From positions 1,612,001 through 1,676,000 of the forward strand of contig NC_016941.1 of assembly GCF_000236925.1 (NCBI RefSeq): a stretch of 64,000 bases of DNA, read 5' to 3'. The notes under the pieces were generated by a model. The model worked only from the letters and a program-made list of their open reading frames with translations, did no database searches and was not told the origin of the DNA. Origin of the DNA: Staphylococcus argenteus. Its GTDB lineage: Bacteria; Bacillota; Bacilli; Staphylococcales; Staphylococcaceae. Each line of letters opens with the position of its first letter. Position 1 is the first letter of the stretch. Positions 34,557 to 45,882 of the stretch are shown one piece after another. The translations under genes were made by a program, and so were the position numbers.

Positions 34557-34750
34557 GTAATAACCTCCTCAAGCAAATTATAAATAGTTATCCCTATAAT
34601 GTAAATATACACCATTACTGCAAAATCAATACTCTTTGATGTGCAGATTTCTTGTAATAGTAATAAGTCTGTTGATAACTTAAAATACCACTTAAGCGTT
34701 ATATAAAATAGCTTCAAGTCAATGGTAAAACAACAGAACTAAACATAAAA

Positions 34751-34788
34751 AACCGTGAAGAAACAATTTGATTGTCATCTTCACGGTT
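34751..34788 (-). terminator. valS-folC terminator
   Basis: The arms AACCGTGAAG and CTTCACGGTT are followed by a T-run on the reverse strand, shortly after the folC stop. The remaining part of 34557-34750 shows no gene beyond overlapping shadow frames. Confidence 0.9.
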
Positions 34789-34803
34789 ATTTTAATTTTA
34801 TGG

Positions 34804-36075
34804 TTAAAATGCTCCAAAATCTATTTTAGATTTAACTTCACTAATAAAATATAAACTTCCAGTAATTACAAGTGCCTCACCTTGATAATTTTTAATAAAT
34901 TCAACATAATCATCCACAAGTTGTATATGATCTCCTTCTACACTACCTACAATTTCTTCTTTTCGTAATGCCTTTGGAAAATCAAATTCAGTTGCATAAA
35001 AAGTTTTTGCAATAAGATTTAAATGCTTAACCATTTCATTGATAGGTTTACCATTAATGGCTGAGAATAGAATATCAACTTTGTCTTTGTGATGATAATT
35101 TTGAATAGTATTAATTAACGCGTCTATACTTTCAGAATTATGGGCACCATCTAAAATGATTAACGGCTTATCATGCACTTGTTCAATACGACCAGTCCAT
35201 CGAACTGTTTCGATTCCGTCAATCATTTTATTGAAATCTAATTGAATTAAACCTTGTTCATTTAATTCTATTAATGCTGTAATAGCCAATGCAGCATTTT
35301 GTTTCTGATGTTCTCCTAACATACTTAAAATGATTGTTTCTAACTCATATTCCTTATAACGATAAGTAAATTCATCATTTTGTGAAACTACGACAATCTC
35401 ACGGTCTAACTCAATCGGTTTTGCATGTTGTTCAATAGCACGTTCGCGAACATATTTAAGTGCATCTTCGTTTTTGACTGCGTAAATCACAGGGATATTC
35501 GGTTTAATTATTGCACCTTTATCTTTTGCAATATCTAAATAACTATTCCCTAAAATATCAGTATGATCTAATCCAATACTTGTTAAAATTGATAAAATCG
35601 GTGTAAAGACATTTGTAGAATCATTTTTAATACCTAATCCAGCCTCAACAATGACAAAATCAACAGGATGTATTTCACCAAAATATAAAAACATCATTGC
35701 AGTGATAATTTCAAATTCAGTTGCGACTCCCAAATCAGTTTCAAGCTCCATTTTTTCACTAATTGGTTTTACACGAGATACTAATTCAACAATATCATCA
35801 TTCGAAATAGGTGCACCATTTAAACTAATTCGTTCATTAAACGTTTCAATAAATGGTGATGTGAAAGTTCCTACTTCATAACCATTTTCAACCAAAGCTG
35901 ATCTAAGGTAAGCAACTGTAGAGCCTTTACCATTTGTTCCACCTACATGAATACCCTTAATATTATTTTGAGGATTATTAAGTTGTGCTAGCATCCATTC
36001 CATACGTTTAACACCAGGTTTAATGCCAAATTTAGTTCTTTCATGTATCCAATACAAGCTCTCTAGGTAATTCAT
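34804..36075 (-). CDS. folC: folylpolyglutamate synthase/dihydrofolate synthase
   Basis: A 423-residue Mur-ligase-like enzyme that adds glutamate to folates. The P-loop GTNGKGSTVAYLRSAL is near residues 44-59, the carbamylated-lysine/metal region FVIVEAGLGIKNDSTN near 138 and the SIGLDHTDILG segment near 168; the C-terminal domain begins around 295 (WTGRIEQVHDKPLIILDGAHN). It follows valS by 12 nt, as in Bacillus, and shares its T-box transcript. Confidence 0.96.
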   Translation of the reverse strand: MNYLESLYWIHERTKFGIKPGVKRMEWMLAQLNNPQNNIKGIHVGGTNGKGSTVAYLRSALVENGYEVGTFTSPFIETFNERISLNGAPISNDDIVELVSRVKPISEKMELETDLGVATEFEIITAMMFLYFGEIHPVDFVIVEAGLGIKNDSTNVFTPILSILTSIGLDHTDILGNSYLDIAKDKGAIIKPNIPVIYAVKNEDALKYVRERAIEQHAKPIELDREIVVVSQNDEFTYRYKEYELETIILSMLGEHQKQNAALAITALIELNEQGLIQLDFNKMIDGIETVRWTGRIEQVHDKPLIILDGAHNSESIDALINTIQNYHHKDKVDILFSAINGKPINEMVKHLNLIAKTFYATEFDFPKALRKEEIVGSVEGDHIQLVDDYVEFIKNYQGEALVITGSLYFISEVKSKIDFGAF

Positions 36076-36087
36076 TGTTACTAACTC

Positions 36088-38718
36088 CTATGCTTTTAAT
36101 TGTTCAATTCTCGCTTTCACACCGTCATATTTTTCTTGATAATCTTGTTTTTTACGTTTTTCTTCATTTATAACTTTTTCAGGCGCTTTACTTACAAAGT
36201 TTTCATTAGACAATTTTTTATCAACTCTATCCAACTCACTTTGAAGTTTTGATAACTCTTTTTCTAAACGGCTAATTTCTTTATCCATGTCTATAAGACC
36301 TTCTAATGGTAATACTACTTTACCTGCTAATACTACTGAAGTCATAGCCTTTTCAGGTATTTCCACGTCCGTACTAATGTCTAAAGTACTAGGATTACAG
36401 AATTTGAATAAATAATCTTTATTTTGTGATAATGTTTGTTCAATTTCTTTATCTTTAGCTTGAATTAATATAGGTATTTCTTTAGATAATGGTGTATTCA
36501 CTTCTACACGTGACTGTCTAACAGATTTAATGATTTCAACAAGTTGTTGCATTGTTTGTTTACTTTCTTCAAAAATCAATGATTCACGTACTTTTGGCCA
36601 CGCTGCTTTTACAATAGTTTCCCCTTCATGAGGTAAACTTTGCCAGATTTTTTCTGTAACAAATGGCATGAATGGGTGTAACATTCTCATAATATTATCT
36701 AAAGTATAACTTAATACAGAACGAGTTACTTGCTTTTGTTCTTCGTCTGTACCATTCATCGGAATCTTACTCATTTCAATATACCAATCACAGAAATCGT
36801 CCCAAATGAAATTGTATAATGCTCTTCCAACTTCGCCAAATTCATATTTGTCACTTAAATCTGTAACTGTTGCAATTGTTTCATTTAAACGTGTCAAAAT
36901 CCATTTATCTGCTAATGATAAGTTGCCAGTTAAATCAATATCCTCTACTTTAAAGTCTTCACCAATATTCATTAAACTGAAACGTGCGCCATTCCAAATT
37001 TTATTGATAAAGTTCCACACTGATTCAACTTTTTCAGTAGAATATCTTAAATCATGGCCTGGAGATGAACCTGTCGCTAAGAAGTATCTTAAACTATCCG
37101 CACCATATTCATCAATAACGTCCATTGGATCAACACCATTACCTAAAGATTTACTCATTTTGCGTCCATCTTCAGCTCGAACTAATCCATGTAATAATAC
37201 GTCATTGAATGGGCGACGATCCGTAAATTCTAATCCTTGGAAAATCATACGTGCTACCCAGAAAAAGATAATATCATAACCTGTAACTAATGCATTCGTT
37301 GGATAGTAGCGCTTGAAGTCTTCACTATCAAGGTCCGGCCAACCCAATGTTGAAAATGGCCATAACGCACTTGAGAACCATGTATCTAATACATCTTCAT
37401 CTTGTTGCCAGTTTTCAATATCAGTAGGCGCTTCTTCACCAACATAGATTTCACCAGTTTCTTTATGATACCAAGCTGGAATTTGATGACCCCACCATAA
37501 TTGTCTTGATATCGTCCAGTCTCTAATATTTTCCATCCATTGATTAAATGTATGTTCAAATCGTTGTGGATAAAAATCTATACGATCATCTGTTTTTTGA
37601 TTATCTAATGAACGTTTTGCCAAACCATCCATACGTACAAACCATTGTGTTGATAAATATGGTTCAACTACTGCGCCTGAACGTTCTGAATGACCAACCG
37701 AATGAACATGGTCTTCAATTTTGATAACTAAATCTTGTTCTTTTAAATCTTCAACTAACTGTTTACGACAATCAAAACGGTCCAAACCTTCGTATTTACC
37801 AGCCTTGTCGTTCATTTTACCATTTTCATCCATAACGATGATATTTTCTAAATGATGTCTTTGACCAATTTCGAAGTCATTAGGGTCATGTGCAGGAGTA
37901 ACTTTCATCGCACCAGAACCAAAATCAATATCAACGTATTCATCTGCTAATATTGGTAACTCACGGCCTACAATTGGTAAAATAACAGTTTTGCCAATAA
38001 CATCTTTATATCGTTCATCATTTGGGTTAACAACTATAGCCGTATCGCCTAACATTGTTTCTGGTCTTGTAGTTGCAATTTCGATATAACCTTCTCCATC
38101 AGCATAAGGATATTTAAAATGATAAAAGGCACCTTGTACATCTTCATGTATGACTTCAATATCCGATAACGCAGTGCGTGCTTTAGGATCCCAGTTTATA
38201 ATACGCTCACCACGATAAATAATACCTTTATTGTATAAATCAACAAAAACCTTTTTAACCGCTTTACTTAATCCTTCATCTAAAGTAAAACGTTCTCTAC
38301 TATAATCTAAGCCTAAACCTAGTTTAGCCCATTGAGCACGGATAAATGACGCATACTCTTCTTTCCAATCCCAAGCTTGTTCTAAAAACTTTTCACGGCC
38401 AAGATCATATCTTGTAATACCTTGTTCATTTAATTTTGCTTCAACTTTTGCTTGTGTCGCAATTCCAGCATGGTCCATACCAGGTAAATATAAAGTATCG
38501 TACCCTTGCATGCGTTTCATACGCGTAATAATATCTTGTAAAGTTGTATCCCAAGCGTGACCTAAATGTAATTTACCAGTTACATTTGGTGGTGGAATAA
38601 CAATTGTATATGTTTCTTTTGATTTATCTTCCGATGGTTTAAAATAACCATTTTTAACCCATTCTTCATAACGTCCCGCTTCAACTTCGCGTGGATCATA
38701 TTTTGGTTTCATTTCCAT
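36088..38718 (-). CDS. valS: valine--tRNA ligase
   Basis: An 876-residue class Ia synthetase. The HIGH-type motif is in [15 protein letters not shown] (near 45-58), the editing CP1 domain spans about 190-340, KMSKS is in [11 protein letters not shown] (near 522), and a C-terminal coiled-coil arm (about 805-876, [19 protein letters not shown]) binds the tRNA. It charges tRNA-Val and clears threonine errors. The T-box leader upstream regulates it and folC. Confidence 0.97.
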   Translation of the reverse strand: MEMKPKYDPREVEAGRYEEWVKNGYFKPSEDKSKETYTIVIPPPNVTGKLHLGHAWDTTLQDIITRMKRMQGYDTLYLPGMDHAGIATQAKVEAKLNEQGITRYDLGREKFLEQAWDWKEEYASFIRAQWAKLGLGLDYSRERFTLDEGLSKAVKKVFVDLYNKGIIYRGERIINWDPKARTALSDIEVIHEDVQGAFYHFKYPYADGEGYIEIATTRPETMLGDTAIVVNPNDERYKDVIGKTVILPIVGRELPILADEYVDIDFGSGAMKVTPAHDPNDFEIGQRHHLENIIVMDENGKMNDKAGKYEGLDRFDCRKQLVEDLKEQDLVIKIEDHVHSVGHSERSGAVVEPYLSTQWFVRMDGLAKRSLDNQKTDDRIDFYPQRFEHTFNQWMENIRDWTISRQLWWGHQIPAWYHKETGEIYVGEEAPTDIENWQQDEDVLDTWFSSALWPFSTLGWPDLDSEDFKRYYPTNALVTGYDIIFFWVARMIFQGLEFTDRRPFNDVLLHGLVRAEDGRKMSKSLGNGVDPMDVIDEYGADSLRYFLATGSSPGHDLRYSTEKVESVWNFINKIWNGARFSLMNIGEDFKVEDIDLTGNLSLADKWILTRLNETIATVTDLSDKYEFGEVGRALYNFIWDDFCDWYIEMSKIPMNGTDEEQKQVTRSVLSYTLDNIMRMLHPFMPFVTEKIWQSLPHEGETIVKAAWPKVRESLIFEESKQTMQQLVEIIKSVRQSRVEVNTPLSKEIPILIQAKDKEIEQTLSQNKDYLFKFCNPSTLDISTDVEIPEKAMTSVVLAGKVVLPLEGLIDMDKEISRLEKELSKLQSELDRVDKKLSNENFVSKAPEKVINEEKRKKQDYQEKYDGVKARIEQLKA

Positions 38719-38739
38719 TTGCTATACCTCCTAAAAAAT

Positions 38740-39069
38740 AAAAAATACCCATCCTATATAACAATAGGACGGATATTCCGTGGTACCACCTATATTCAAG
38801 AAGGATGCTACAAATCAAACACTGATTATCAGCTAAATCGAAGTTAGTATACTAACGCTGACAGCAGGAAATTTGAAATAAGCTATCTCTTCAAGCACTC
38901 TAGATTATGATTAACGCTCAAACACGTCTTAGCCTACTCTATCAATCATGTTCAACTAAGATACTCTGTGGGCTACCTTCAGTAAAAATCATTTGCATAT
39001 TCACACCAAACCACATGCTCTCTTTAAAACAATTTGAACTTACTCTTCCCAATTTATATATTAAACTCT
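38740..39069 (-). promoter_or_regulatory. T-box riboswitch leader of valS-folC
   Basis: The reverse strand has the antiterminator core AGGTGGTACCACGG (about 38778-38791) and an overlapping terminator, stem ATCCGTCCTAT/ATAGGATGGGT with T-run (38743-38775). Further upstream a GAAGGTAGCC segment places a GTA (valine) triplet at 38974-38976 in the position expected of the specifier; this reading is by eye. Confidence 0.88.
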
Positions 39070-39075
39070 TAACTT

Positions 39076-39104
39076 ATAGTATAATGATTGTCAAAATAAG
39101 TCAA
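39076..39104 (-). promoter_or_regulatory. sigma-A promoter of the valS T-box
   Basis: TTGACT (39099-39104), 17-nt spacer, TACTAT (39076-39081). It overlaps the probable forward -10 TATAAT of tag at 39080-39085, so the divergent promoters share DNA. Confidence 0.55.
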
Positions 39105-39123
39105 TGTATTGGTGGGAATAATT

Positions 39124-39684
39124 ATGAATGAATGCGCATTTGGAACAAAGGATCCAGTTTACTTAAACTATCACGATGATGTATGGGGACAACCTTTATA
39201 TGATAGTAAAGAGCTGTTTAAACTTTTAGCATTAGAATCACAGCACGCTGGTTTGTCTTGGTTAACCATTTTAAAAAAGAAAGAAGCTTATGAGACTGCT
39301 TTTTATGATTTCGAACCAGATAAGGTAGCACAAATGACTGAGAAAGATATCGACAGATTAATGACATTTCCAAATATTGTCCATCACCGTAAAAAACTGG
39401 AAGCCATAGTTAGTCAGGCTCAAGGCTACTTACAAATTGAACAAGAATATGGTAGTTTTAGCAAATTTTTATGGTCTTACGTCAATGGTAAGCCTAAAGA
39501 TTTACAATACATTCATTCATCTGAGCGAATAACAGTTGATGAGACTGCTACACAACTTTCAAAAGATTTGAAAAAATACGGTTTTAAATTTTTGGGTCCT
39601 GTAACCGTATTTTCATTTTTAGAAGCAGCGGGACTATACGATGCACATTTAAAAGATTGTCCATCAAAGCCTAAACATAATTAA
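39124..39684 (+). CDS. tag: DNA-3-methyladenine glycosylase I
   Basis: A 186-residue base-excision enzyme that removes 3-methyladenine. The N-terminal CAFGTKDPVYLNYHDDVWG, the catalytic-pocket ELFKLLALESQHAGLSWLTIL (near 33-53) and the C-terminal FKFLGPVTVFSFLEAAG are typical; the zinc ligands Cys4 and late His/Cys (HLKDCP) can be seen. ATG 39124 has GGTGGG 7 nt upstream; the earlier in-frame codon lacks a site. It is divergent from valS. Confidence 0.95.
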   Translation: MNECAFGTKDPVYLNYHDDVWGQPLYDSKELFKLLALESQHAGLSWLTILKKKEAYETAFYDFEPDKVAQMTEKDIDRLMTFPNIVHHRKKLEAIVSQAQGYLQIEQEYGSFSKFLWSYVNGKPKDLQYIHSSERITVDETATQLSKDLKKYGFKFLGPVTVFSFLEAAGLYDAHLKDCPSKPKHN

Positions 39685-39705
39685 TATGCTATAGCATCAT
39701 AAAAC

Positions 39706-39747
39706 AAACGAGACAGATTCTATGTTAACTAATAGACTGTCTCGTTT
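39706..39747. terminator. bidirectional terminator of tag and the AbrB-type gene
   Basis: The arms AAACGAGACAG and CTGTCTCGTTT are perfect, with T-rich tails on both strands. The rest of 39685-39847 shows nothing else. Confidence 0.87.
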
Positions 39748-39847
39748 TATTTGCTTTCCATTAAGTATGTTATAAAAATAGCAGAAAATTATCTCCCCTA
39801 ACGAGATTAACTTACTTTCATTATTATAGTTATATATTGCCAACAAG

Positions 39848-40921
39848 CTAATCCTTATTTTTCTTCGACCGATATTTTAAAAAATAGTTTATCGAAGGTG
39901 CGATGATAAAGATTATGAAAAAGATTCTAAATATATGATAGCTAGTAATCATAGCAACATCTGCATCAGTAGCTAATGCAACTAATACTATTTGATTAAG
40001 TCCTCCAGGTGCGGCACCAAGAAATAGTTCATTAATTGGATTATTATCGAAGAAATGAATAATATATACCATAACAAGAGCACCAAAAATCAGCATTATA
40101 TTTTGTATCGTAATTGCAATAGCTAATCGACCTTTCAAATCTGATAATAAATGTGCAATTTGTACACCAATTCTAATCATATAGATAAGTTGCGCAATAT
40201 TAAGTAGCCAATGATCTAAAGCAAATGTAATGCCAGTACTAAAGTTCCAAACTATTAAGACTATTAGTGGTGCTAACAATTGATATGTTGGAACATTAAG
40301 TTTAGACATAATTAAATAAACGATAAAAACTGCAATAGCTATAATTAGCATCTGCCAAATATTTAAAGCCTGGGATAAAGGCAATATTTTAGCTATTTTA
40401 CCTGCAGAATGGGCACTATCATCATGGAAAAAATAAGAAATAAATGGAACTAGCACTACAACAAATATAATGCGTGATGTTTGCGTAAGACTAACAACTA
40501 ACAAATTAGCACGTTTATCTTGTTCTGCCATCACTAACATTTGTGTCAAAGCACCTGGAATAACACTAAGTACAGCTGTTTCTGTATTAATACGTGCAAT
40601 CTTTTTAAAGATAAGCGCCATGACTAAAGCAATTAATAAGATTGAAATTGATACCACAATAATAGATAACCAATTATCTTTAATATCCATTATGACATTT
40701 TTGGTAAATGTTGTACCTATTTGTACACCTAGTAGCACGATTCCTAGTTCACTTAACCAAAAGGGCCATTTAACTTCCAATTTGAAAATTTTCACACAAA
40801 TGATTGCCCCAATAATTGGTCCAAACATGAATGGCAGTAAAACATGGGAAACGTATAAAATGCCACTTATTAAAAATGATAAAGCGAATACAATGAAATT
40901 ATTTCTATATATCATTGCCAT
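39848..40921 (-). CDS. AbrB-family (pfam05145-type) membrane protein
   Basis: A 357-residue integral membrane protein with about ten hydrophobic helices in two related halves (LPFMFGPIIGAIICVKIF and LVALATDADVAMITSYHIFRIFF), each with the GALTQM/GGLNQIVL type motif seen in the 'AbrB/ammonia monooxygenase' transporter-like family. The family name is historical and no enzymatic role is supported; transport of an unknown substrate is inference. ATG 40921 has an AGTGG site; M two codons later is an alternative. It lies after the hem operon terminator. Confidence 0.82.
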   Translation of the reverse strand: MAMIYRNNFIVFALSFLISGILYVSHVLLPFMFGPIIGAIICVKIFKLEVKWPFWLSELGIVLLGVQIGTTFTKNVIMDIKDNWLSIIVVSISILLIALVMALIFKKIARINTETAVLSVIPGALTQMLVMAEQDKRANLLVVSLTQTSRIIFVVVLVPFISYFFHDDSAHSAGKIAKILPLSQALNIWQMLIIAIAVFIVYLIMSKLNVPTYQLLAPLIVLIVWNFSTGITFALDHWLLNIAQLIYMIRIGVQIAHLLSDLKGRLAIAITIQNIMLIFGALVMVYIIHFFDNNPINELFLGAAPGGLNQIVLVALATDADVAMITSYHIFRIFFIIFIIAPSINYFLKYRSKKNKD

Positions 40922-41032
40922 GTTTTCCACTTCTTTCAATTAAATAATATAAATATTGTTATTAAAATTTAAAATCAATACTTAATCGTTTTTTACTTTT
41001 AACAATTATTAATCAATTGAACCTAAATACTG

Positions 41033-41060
41033 AAAAAGAGCCTGAACAAAGTCCAGGCTC
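41033..41060 (-). terminator. hem operon terminator
   Basis: The arms GAGCCTG and CAGGCTC are followed on the reverse strand by TTTTTC (41033-41037), 18 nt after the hemL stop. Confidence 0.8.
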
Positions 41061-41077
41061 TCGTTTTGTCCGTGTAT

Positions 41078-42364
41078 TTATTTTACAATACGACTTAAAG
41101 CAGTATCAAATGCTTGAATTGTCTTTTCGATATCTTCTTTTGTATGTGCGGTAGATAAGAAAGTTCCTTCAAATTGAGATGGAGGTAAAAATACTCCTTC
41201 TTTTGCCATTTCACGATACATTTCTGCGAATAATTTCAAATCACTTTTATTCGCTTGTTCAAAATTAGTAACCGGTCCTTCATTTAAGAAATAACCAATC
41301 ATTGAACCAGCTCTATTTACAGTAATTGGCACATTATGTTTAGCAAATACACGTTTTAATCCTTCTTCAAGAATATCACCTAACATATTAAAATAGTCAT
41401 ATGTTTCAGGTGTTAACTGGCTTAATGTTTCATAACCACTTGTCATTGCTAAAGGATTACCGGACAACGTACCAGCTTGATATATATTTCCTAATGGCGC
41501 GATGTGGTCCATGATTTCTTTTTTACCACCAAAAGCACCTACTGGAAGTCCGCCACCGATAACTTTTCCTAAACAAGTTAAATCAGGAGTAACACCAAAG
41601 TATCCTTGCGCACAATTATAACCTACTCTAAAACCAGTCATTACTTCATCAAAAATTAATAAAGCACCATAATCATTCGTAATATCTCTTAAACCTTGTA
41701 AAAAGCCTTCGACTGGCGGAACGACACCCATATTACCTGCTACTGGCTCAACTATGACACCAGCGATATCATCACCAAATTTTTCAATAGCAATTTTAAG
41801 TGCATCTAAATCATTATATGGAACAGTAATTGTATTTTTAGCGATGCCTTCTGGAACACCTGGAGAATCAGGTAATCCTAGAGTTGCAACACCTGAACCA
41901 GCTTTAATTAAAAGTGAATCACTATGCCCATGGTAACAACCTTCAAATTTTACAATTTTATTTCTACCTGTATAACCACGTGCCAATCTTAATGTATCTA
42001 AAGTCGCCTCCGTACCAGATGACACCATACGTACTTTTTCAATTGAAGGTACACGATCAATCACAAGTTGTGCTAATTTGTTTTCAAGTAATGTCGATGC
42101 ACCGAAACTTGTTCCTTTATCGATAGCTTCATGTAAATGACTGATAACCTGTGGATCTCTATGGCCTAAAATTAATGGCCCCCAACTTAGTACATAATCA
42201 ATATACTCATTTCCATCGATATCATATATTTTTGAACCTTTACCGTGATCCATGAAAATTGCGGGTGTATCTACTGATTTAAATGCTCGAACTGGACTAT
42301 TTACACCGCCAGGCATTAACGTTTCAGCAACTTTCATAGCTTCTTCTGAATTCGTATATCTCAT
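41078..42364 (-). CDS. hemL: glutamate-1-semialdehyde 2,1-aminomutase
   Basis: A 428-residue PLP enzyme that converts glutamate-1-semialdehyde to 5-aminolevulinate, the second step of C5 haem synthesis. PLP lysine in [17 protein letters not shown] (near residue 263), the aspartate [10 protein letters not shown] (near 236) and the [13 protein letters not shown]-terminal segment are present. It is the last gene of hemAXCDBL and has an AGGAGG start site. Confidence 0.97.
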   Translation of the reverse strand: MRYTNSEEAMKVAETLMPGGVNSPVRAFKSVDTPAIFMDHGKGSKIYDIDGNEYIDYVLSWGPLILGHRDPQVISHLHEAIDKGTSFGASTLLENKLAQLVIDRVPSIEKVRMVSSGTEATLDTLRLARGYTGRNKIVKFEGCYHGHSDSLLIKAGSGVATLGLPDSPGVPEGIAKNTITVPYNDLDALKIAIEKFGDDIAGVIVEPVAGNMGVVPPVEGFLQGLRDITNDYGALLIFDEVMTGFRVGYNCAQGYFGVTPDLTCLGKVIGGGLPVGAFGGKKEIMDHIAPLGNIYQAGTLSGNPLAMTSGYETLSQLTPETYDYFNMLGDILEEGLKRVFAKHNVPITVNRAGSMIGYFLNEGPVTNFEQANKSDLKLFAEMYREMAKEGVFLPPSQFEGTFLSTAHTKEDIEKTIQAFDTALSRIVK

Positions 42365-42409
42365 AAAGTAAATTCCTCCTATAGTTTATCAAAAGCAATC
42401 AATTATTCT

Positions 42410-43384
42410 CTATTTATCTAAGTAACGGCAAATATCTTTTGCAAAATATGTGATAATCATATCAGCACCTGCACGTTTCATTGAAACCATTTGTTCCATA
42501 ACAACACGTTCTTCATCAATCCAACCATTTTGAGCTGCAGCTTTTGTCATACTGTACTCTCCACTTACATTGTATGCAACAACCGGAATATTTGTATGAT
42601 TTTTAACATCTCGAACAATATCTAAGTAACTCAAAGCCGGTTTAACAATCATCATGTCACAACCCTCTTTTAAATCACTTTCTAATTCACGTAAAGCTTC
42701 TAATCTATTGGCAGGATCCATTTGATATGTTTTTCTATCACCAAATGAAGGCGCAGAATCTGCTGCATCTCTGAATGGTCCAAAGAAACTTGAAGCATAC
42801 TTAACGCCATAACTCATAATTGGAATATTATAATAACCAGCTTCATCTAATCCTTGTCTAATTTCAGCAACAAAACCATCCATCATATTACTTGGTGCGA
42901 TGATATCTGCACCTGCTTCAACTTGTGAAATTGCCGTTTTAACAAGAAGTGGTAACGATTTATCATTATCGACATCATGAGTATGATCATCAATTACACC
43001 ACAATGACCGTGATCAGTATATTCACATAAACAAGTGTCAGCAACAATTAATAAGTCGTCATACATTTTTTTAGCGATACGTGTCGCTTGTTGAATTACA
43101 CCATCTTGGATATATGCACCTGTACCAATGTCATCTTTCGAATTTGGAACACCGAAAAACATAATGGCGCGAATACCTAAGTCATATGCTTCTTTAATTT
43201 CATTTTCAAGTAAATTTAAACTGATTTGGTACACACCAGGTAATGATTTAATTTCTTTTTTAATATCGTCTTTTTCTACGACAAAAATCGGATATATTAA
43301 ATCTTCTTTTCTTACATGATTTTCTCTAACCATATTTCTCATTGATGCTGATGATCTTAATCTTCTATGTCTATCAAATTTCAT
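42410..43384 (-). CDS. hemB: delta-aminolevulinic acid dehydratase (porphobilinogen synthase)
   Basis: A 324-residue TIM-barrel enzyme joining two aminolevulinates to porphobilinogen. The zinc site cysteines are in [14 protein letters not shown] (near 116-129), Schiff-base lysines in [18 protein letters not shown] (near 195) and [12 protein letters not shown] (near 247). It lies 3 nt from hemD in the hem operon. Confidence 0.97.
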   Translation of the reverse strand: MKFDRHRRLRSSASMRNMVRENHVRKEDLIYPIFVVEKDDIKKEIKSLPGVYQISLNLLENEIKEAYDLGIRAIMFFGVPNSKDDIGTGAYIQDGVIQQATRIAKKMYDDLLIVADTCLCEYTDHGHCGVIDDHTHDVDNDKSLPLLVKTAISQVEAGADIIAPSNMMDGFVAEIRQGLDEAGYYNIPIMSYGVKYASSFFGPFRDAADSAPSFGDRKTYQMDPANRLEALRELESDLKEGCDMMIVKPALSYLDIVRDVKNHTNIPVVAYNVSGEYSMTKAAAQNGWIDEERVVMEQMVSMKRAGADMIITYFAKDICRYLDK

Positions 43385-43387
43385 TTT

Positions 43388-44056
43388 TTAGCCCCTACTT
43401 TCTAAAATCTTTTGTAATAACGATTCTAATGTTTGAGTATCTGCAATGGTTACTGGTTGCTTATTTGCTTTTATGGTCCGTGCAGTTTGCTCGCCAATAG
43501 CATAATAATGATGAAATTTTGGAACAAATCCTTCATTAAAATAATAACGTACTGCGGATGAACTTGAAAATGTTAATGCATCAATGTGTTGATGTTGTAT
43601 CATTTCTTTAACATCTTGAATATTTCGTTTGTTTGGTAATGATGTATATAAATCTAATTTAACAACTTCATTTTTTTTAGATAAACTTGTCGATAACAAA
43701 GGCCTTGCTAATTCACTTGATGGAATTAGTATTTTTTTATTTATTTTATTAAAAGCTTCTAAAAATCCTTCTTGTGAAAAGTCATCTGGCATATAGTCGA
43801 CATGTATTCCTAAAGATTCACAGTATTGCGCCGTTTTAACTCCGATAACTGCAATATAGTCTACATTTAAACTTTTTAAATATTTATAAAAATATTTAAC
43901 TGCATTTTTAGACGAAAAAATAAGCCAGTCATAGTGTTGATCTAACAAATTCAAATCGAAAGCAAGTGGCTTAATTTCAATAAATGGTTTATGAATTATA
44001 GTTACTAAGTCACTTTGCACGTCATTTGTTTGTGTCATTACTACAACTGGTTTCAT
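43388..44056 (-). CDS. hemD: uroporphyrinogen-III synthase
   Basis: A 222-residue protein of the poorly conserved HemD family: two Rossmann-like lobes with the WLIFSSKNAVKYFYKYL (near 45) and ALTFSSSSAVRYYF (near 155) half motifs. It closes the tetrapyrrole ring with inversion of ring D. Assignment is supported by position between hemC and hemB. Confidence 0.94.
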   Translation of the reverse strand: MKPVVVMTQTNDVQSDLVTIIHKPFIEIKPLAFDLNLLDQHYDWLIFSSKNAVKYFYKYLKSLNVDYIAVIGVKTAQYCESLGIHVDYMPDDFSQEGFLEAFNKINKKILIPSSELARPLLSTSLSKKNEVVKLDLYTSLPNKRNIQDVKEMIQHQHIDALTFSSSSAVRYYFNEGFVPKFHHYYAIGEQTARTIKANKQPVTIADTQTLESLLQKILESRG

Positions 44057-44077
44057 ATTTAAACGTCACTCCAAAAA

Positions 44078-45004
44078 TTATTGTTGTTCATTTAAGCGTT
44101 TGATAATATCATATGCACCTTGTTCTTTTAATTTGTTACTTACTAATTTTCCTAATTCAACTGGATCTGTACCAGTAGATGTAAATTCAAATCTTTCTTT
44201 ACCATCAGGCGTCATAATTAAACCTGTAAACTCTATTTCTTTCTGATCAGAAATCGTTGCATATCCAGCAATTGGCACTTGGCAACTGCCATCCATTTCA
44301 GCTAAAAATGTTCTTTCAGCGGTTACACATTTTGCAACTTCCTCATTATGTACTTTATTTAAAAGTTCTAATAGTTCCACATCATCACTACGACATTCTA
44401 TACCTAGGGCGCCTTGTCCAATTGCGGGTAACAACGTATCTCTATCCAGATATGTAGTTACCGTATCGTCTGACCAACCCATTCTTCTTAAACCAGCCGC
44501 TGCTAAAATAATTGCATCATAATTCTCTGTATGGAGCTTTTCTAAACGTGTATCTATATTTCCCCTAATCCATTTAATTTCTAAGTTTGGGTATTTAGAT
44601 AAAATTTGTGCCCCTCTACGTAATGAACTTGTACCAATTATGCTGCCATCAGGCAATTGAGATAAAGGTGTATGTGTTTTTGAAATATAGGCATCTAAAG
44701 GTAATTCTCTATCAGGAATACAGCCTAAAGTTAGCCCTTCCGGAATTACACTTGGTACATCTTTTAAAGAATGTATTGCCATATCTATATTTTTCTCAAA
44801 AAGTTCATGTTGAATTTCTTTAACGAATAAGCCTTTTCCTCCGACTTTAGATAATTGTTTATCAACAATTTTATCACCTTTAGTAACAATTTCTTTAATC
44901 TCTATTTCTAGGTTTGGCTCAATAGCTTTTAACTTATTTATAAATTGCTGGCTTTGCGTTAAAGCTAATTTACTTCTTCTTGAGCCAACGACTAATTTAC
45001 GCAT
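44078..45004 (-). CDS. hemC: porphobilinogen deaminase (hydroxymethylbilane synthase)
   Basis: A 308-residue enzyme that polymerises four porphobilinogens. [14 protein letters not shown]-terminus, [10 protein letters not shown] (near 80), [10 protein letters not shown] (near 126), [11 protein letters not shown] (near 146) and the dipyrromethane-cofactor cysteine in [12 protein letters not shown] (near 242) are all visible. Confidence 0.97.
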   Translation of the reverse strand: MRKLVVGSRRSKLALTQSQQFINKLKAIEPNLEIEIKEIVTKGDKIVDKQLSKVGGKGLFVKEIQHELFEKNIDMAIHSLKDVPSVIPEGLTLGCIPDRELPLDAYISKTHTPLSQLPDGSIIGTSSLRRGAQILSKYPNLEIKWIRGNIDTRLEKLHTENYDAIILAAAGLRRMGWSDDTVTTYLDRDTLLPAIGQGALGIECRSDDVELLELLNKVHNEEVAKCVTAERTFLAEMDGSCQVPIAGYATISDQKEIEFTGLIMTPDGKERFEFTSTGTDPVELGKLVSNKLKEQGAYDIIKRLNEQQ

Positions 45005-45045
45005 GATTAATTCCTCCTAGTAACGAATTACTCTGGGCATTTTCT

Positions 45046-45861
45046 TTAATTTACAAAATGTGTAGCAAAAAATAAATTGATCATATTTAAGCAAAATAAA
45101 ATAATGTTATAGTATATTAAATACCTCGAATTTATCCATTTCTTTATTCTTAGCAGTATATATGTTCCATACAATAATGTAATAACTGAAGAAAGTATCA
45201 CCTTGGGATCGATAAATATACGTTCACCTACTGAAATCACACCCCATTGTGTTCCTAAAATAATACTAAAAATAAGAATTATCCAACCGCTAAGCGTAGA
45301 ATAGAAGACAATAGACTCAAGTGTAGCAACGCTACCTAATCTGAAGTACTTTTGATCGAAACGTTTTTCCTTTAAATTACGATATTGCATGATGTAAAGT
45401 AATGCATTTACAAATGCTAGTGCAAAAAAGACATAACTTAATACAGCTAGACCGATATGGACTAACAACAATTCATCTATAACAGCGATTTTCTGTACCT
45501 TGTTATCATAATGCGTAGGTTGGAAAGTATTCATTCCCAATAAAGTTAATCCTATTAGATTTAAGAAAAATACAGAAAAATTCAAGACCTTTATAAGATT
45601 AAGAATTAAAGAGATGGAGATGATTAACCAACTTAAGGTATAAAAAACATCTGAAATAGATCCTAATGGAATATGCCTCGTTTGTATAATAAAAATAGAT
45701 AAAGAGATTGTTTGTAAAACCCAAACAATCCCCAATAAATATATGCCTAAACTTCTAATTTTATGACTCTTTTGGACAAAATCATAAAAATAGCAAATGA
45801 TACTGATTAAGTATATTAATAATATAATTTCATTGAATCGAATAAACAGGTTTTCTTGCAT
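45046..45861 (-). CDS. hemX: HemX, cytochrome c assembly-type membrane protein
   Basis: A 271-residue protein with about eight transmembrane helices and the CcsA/ResC-like region (LLVHIGLAVLSYVFFALAF near 130-148). In Bacillus and S. aureus HemX lowers the level of glutamyl-tRNA reductase HemA, a feedback control of haem synthesis. The WWD-type haem-handling motif of CcsA is not visible. It follows hemA by 21 nt. Confidence 0.93.
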   Translation of the reverse strand: MQENLFIRFNEIILLIYLISIICYFYDFVQKSHKIRSLGIYLLGIVWVLQTISLSIFIIQTRHIPLGSISDVFYTLSWLIISISLILNLIKVLNFSVFFLNLIGLTLLGMNTFQPTHYDNKVQKIAVIDELLLVHIGLAVLSYVFFALAFVNALLYIMQYRNLKEKRFDQKYFRLGSVATLESIVFYSTLSGWIILIFSIILGTQWGVISVGERIFIDPKVILSSVITLLYGTYILLRIKKWINSRYLIYYNIILFCLNMINLFFATHFVN

Positions 45862-45882
45862 ATTATCACCATATTAATATGC

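Noticed and set aside
34427..34717. Reverse 96-residue frame upstream of comC
   Set aside because: It overlaps comC in another frame, has no ribosome site and its composition is that of random AT-rich sequence; the TTG start of comC with GAGGAGG is better supported.
38907..39131. Forward 74-residue frame in the valS leader
   Set aside because: It lies antisense to the T-box Stem I and lacks a ribosome site.
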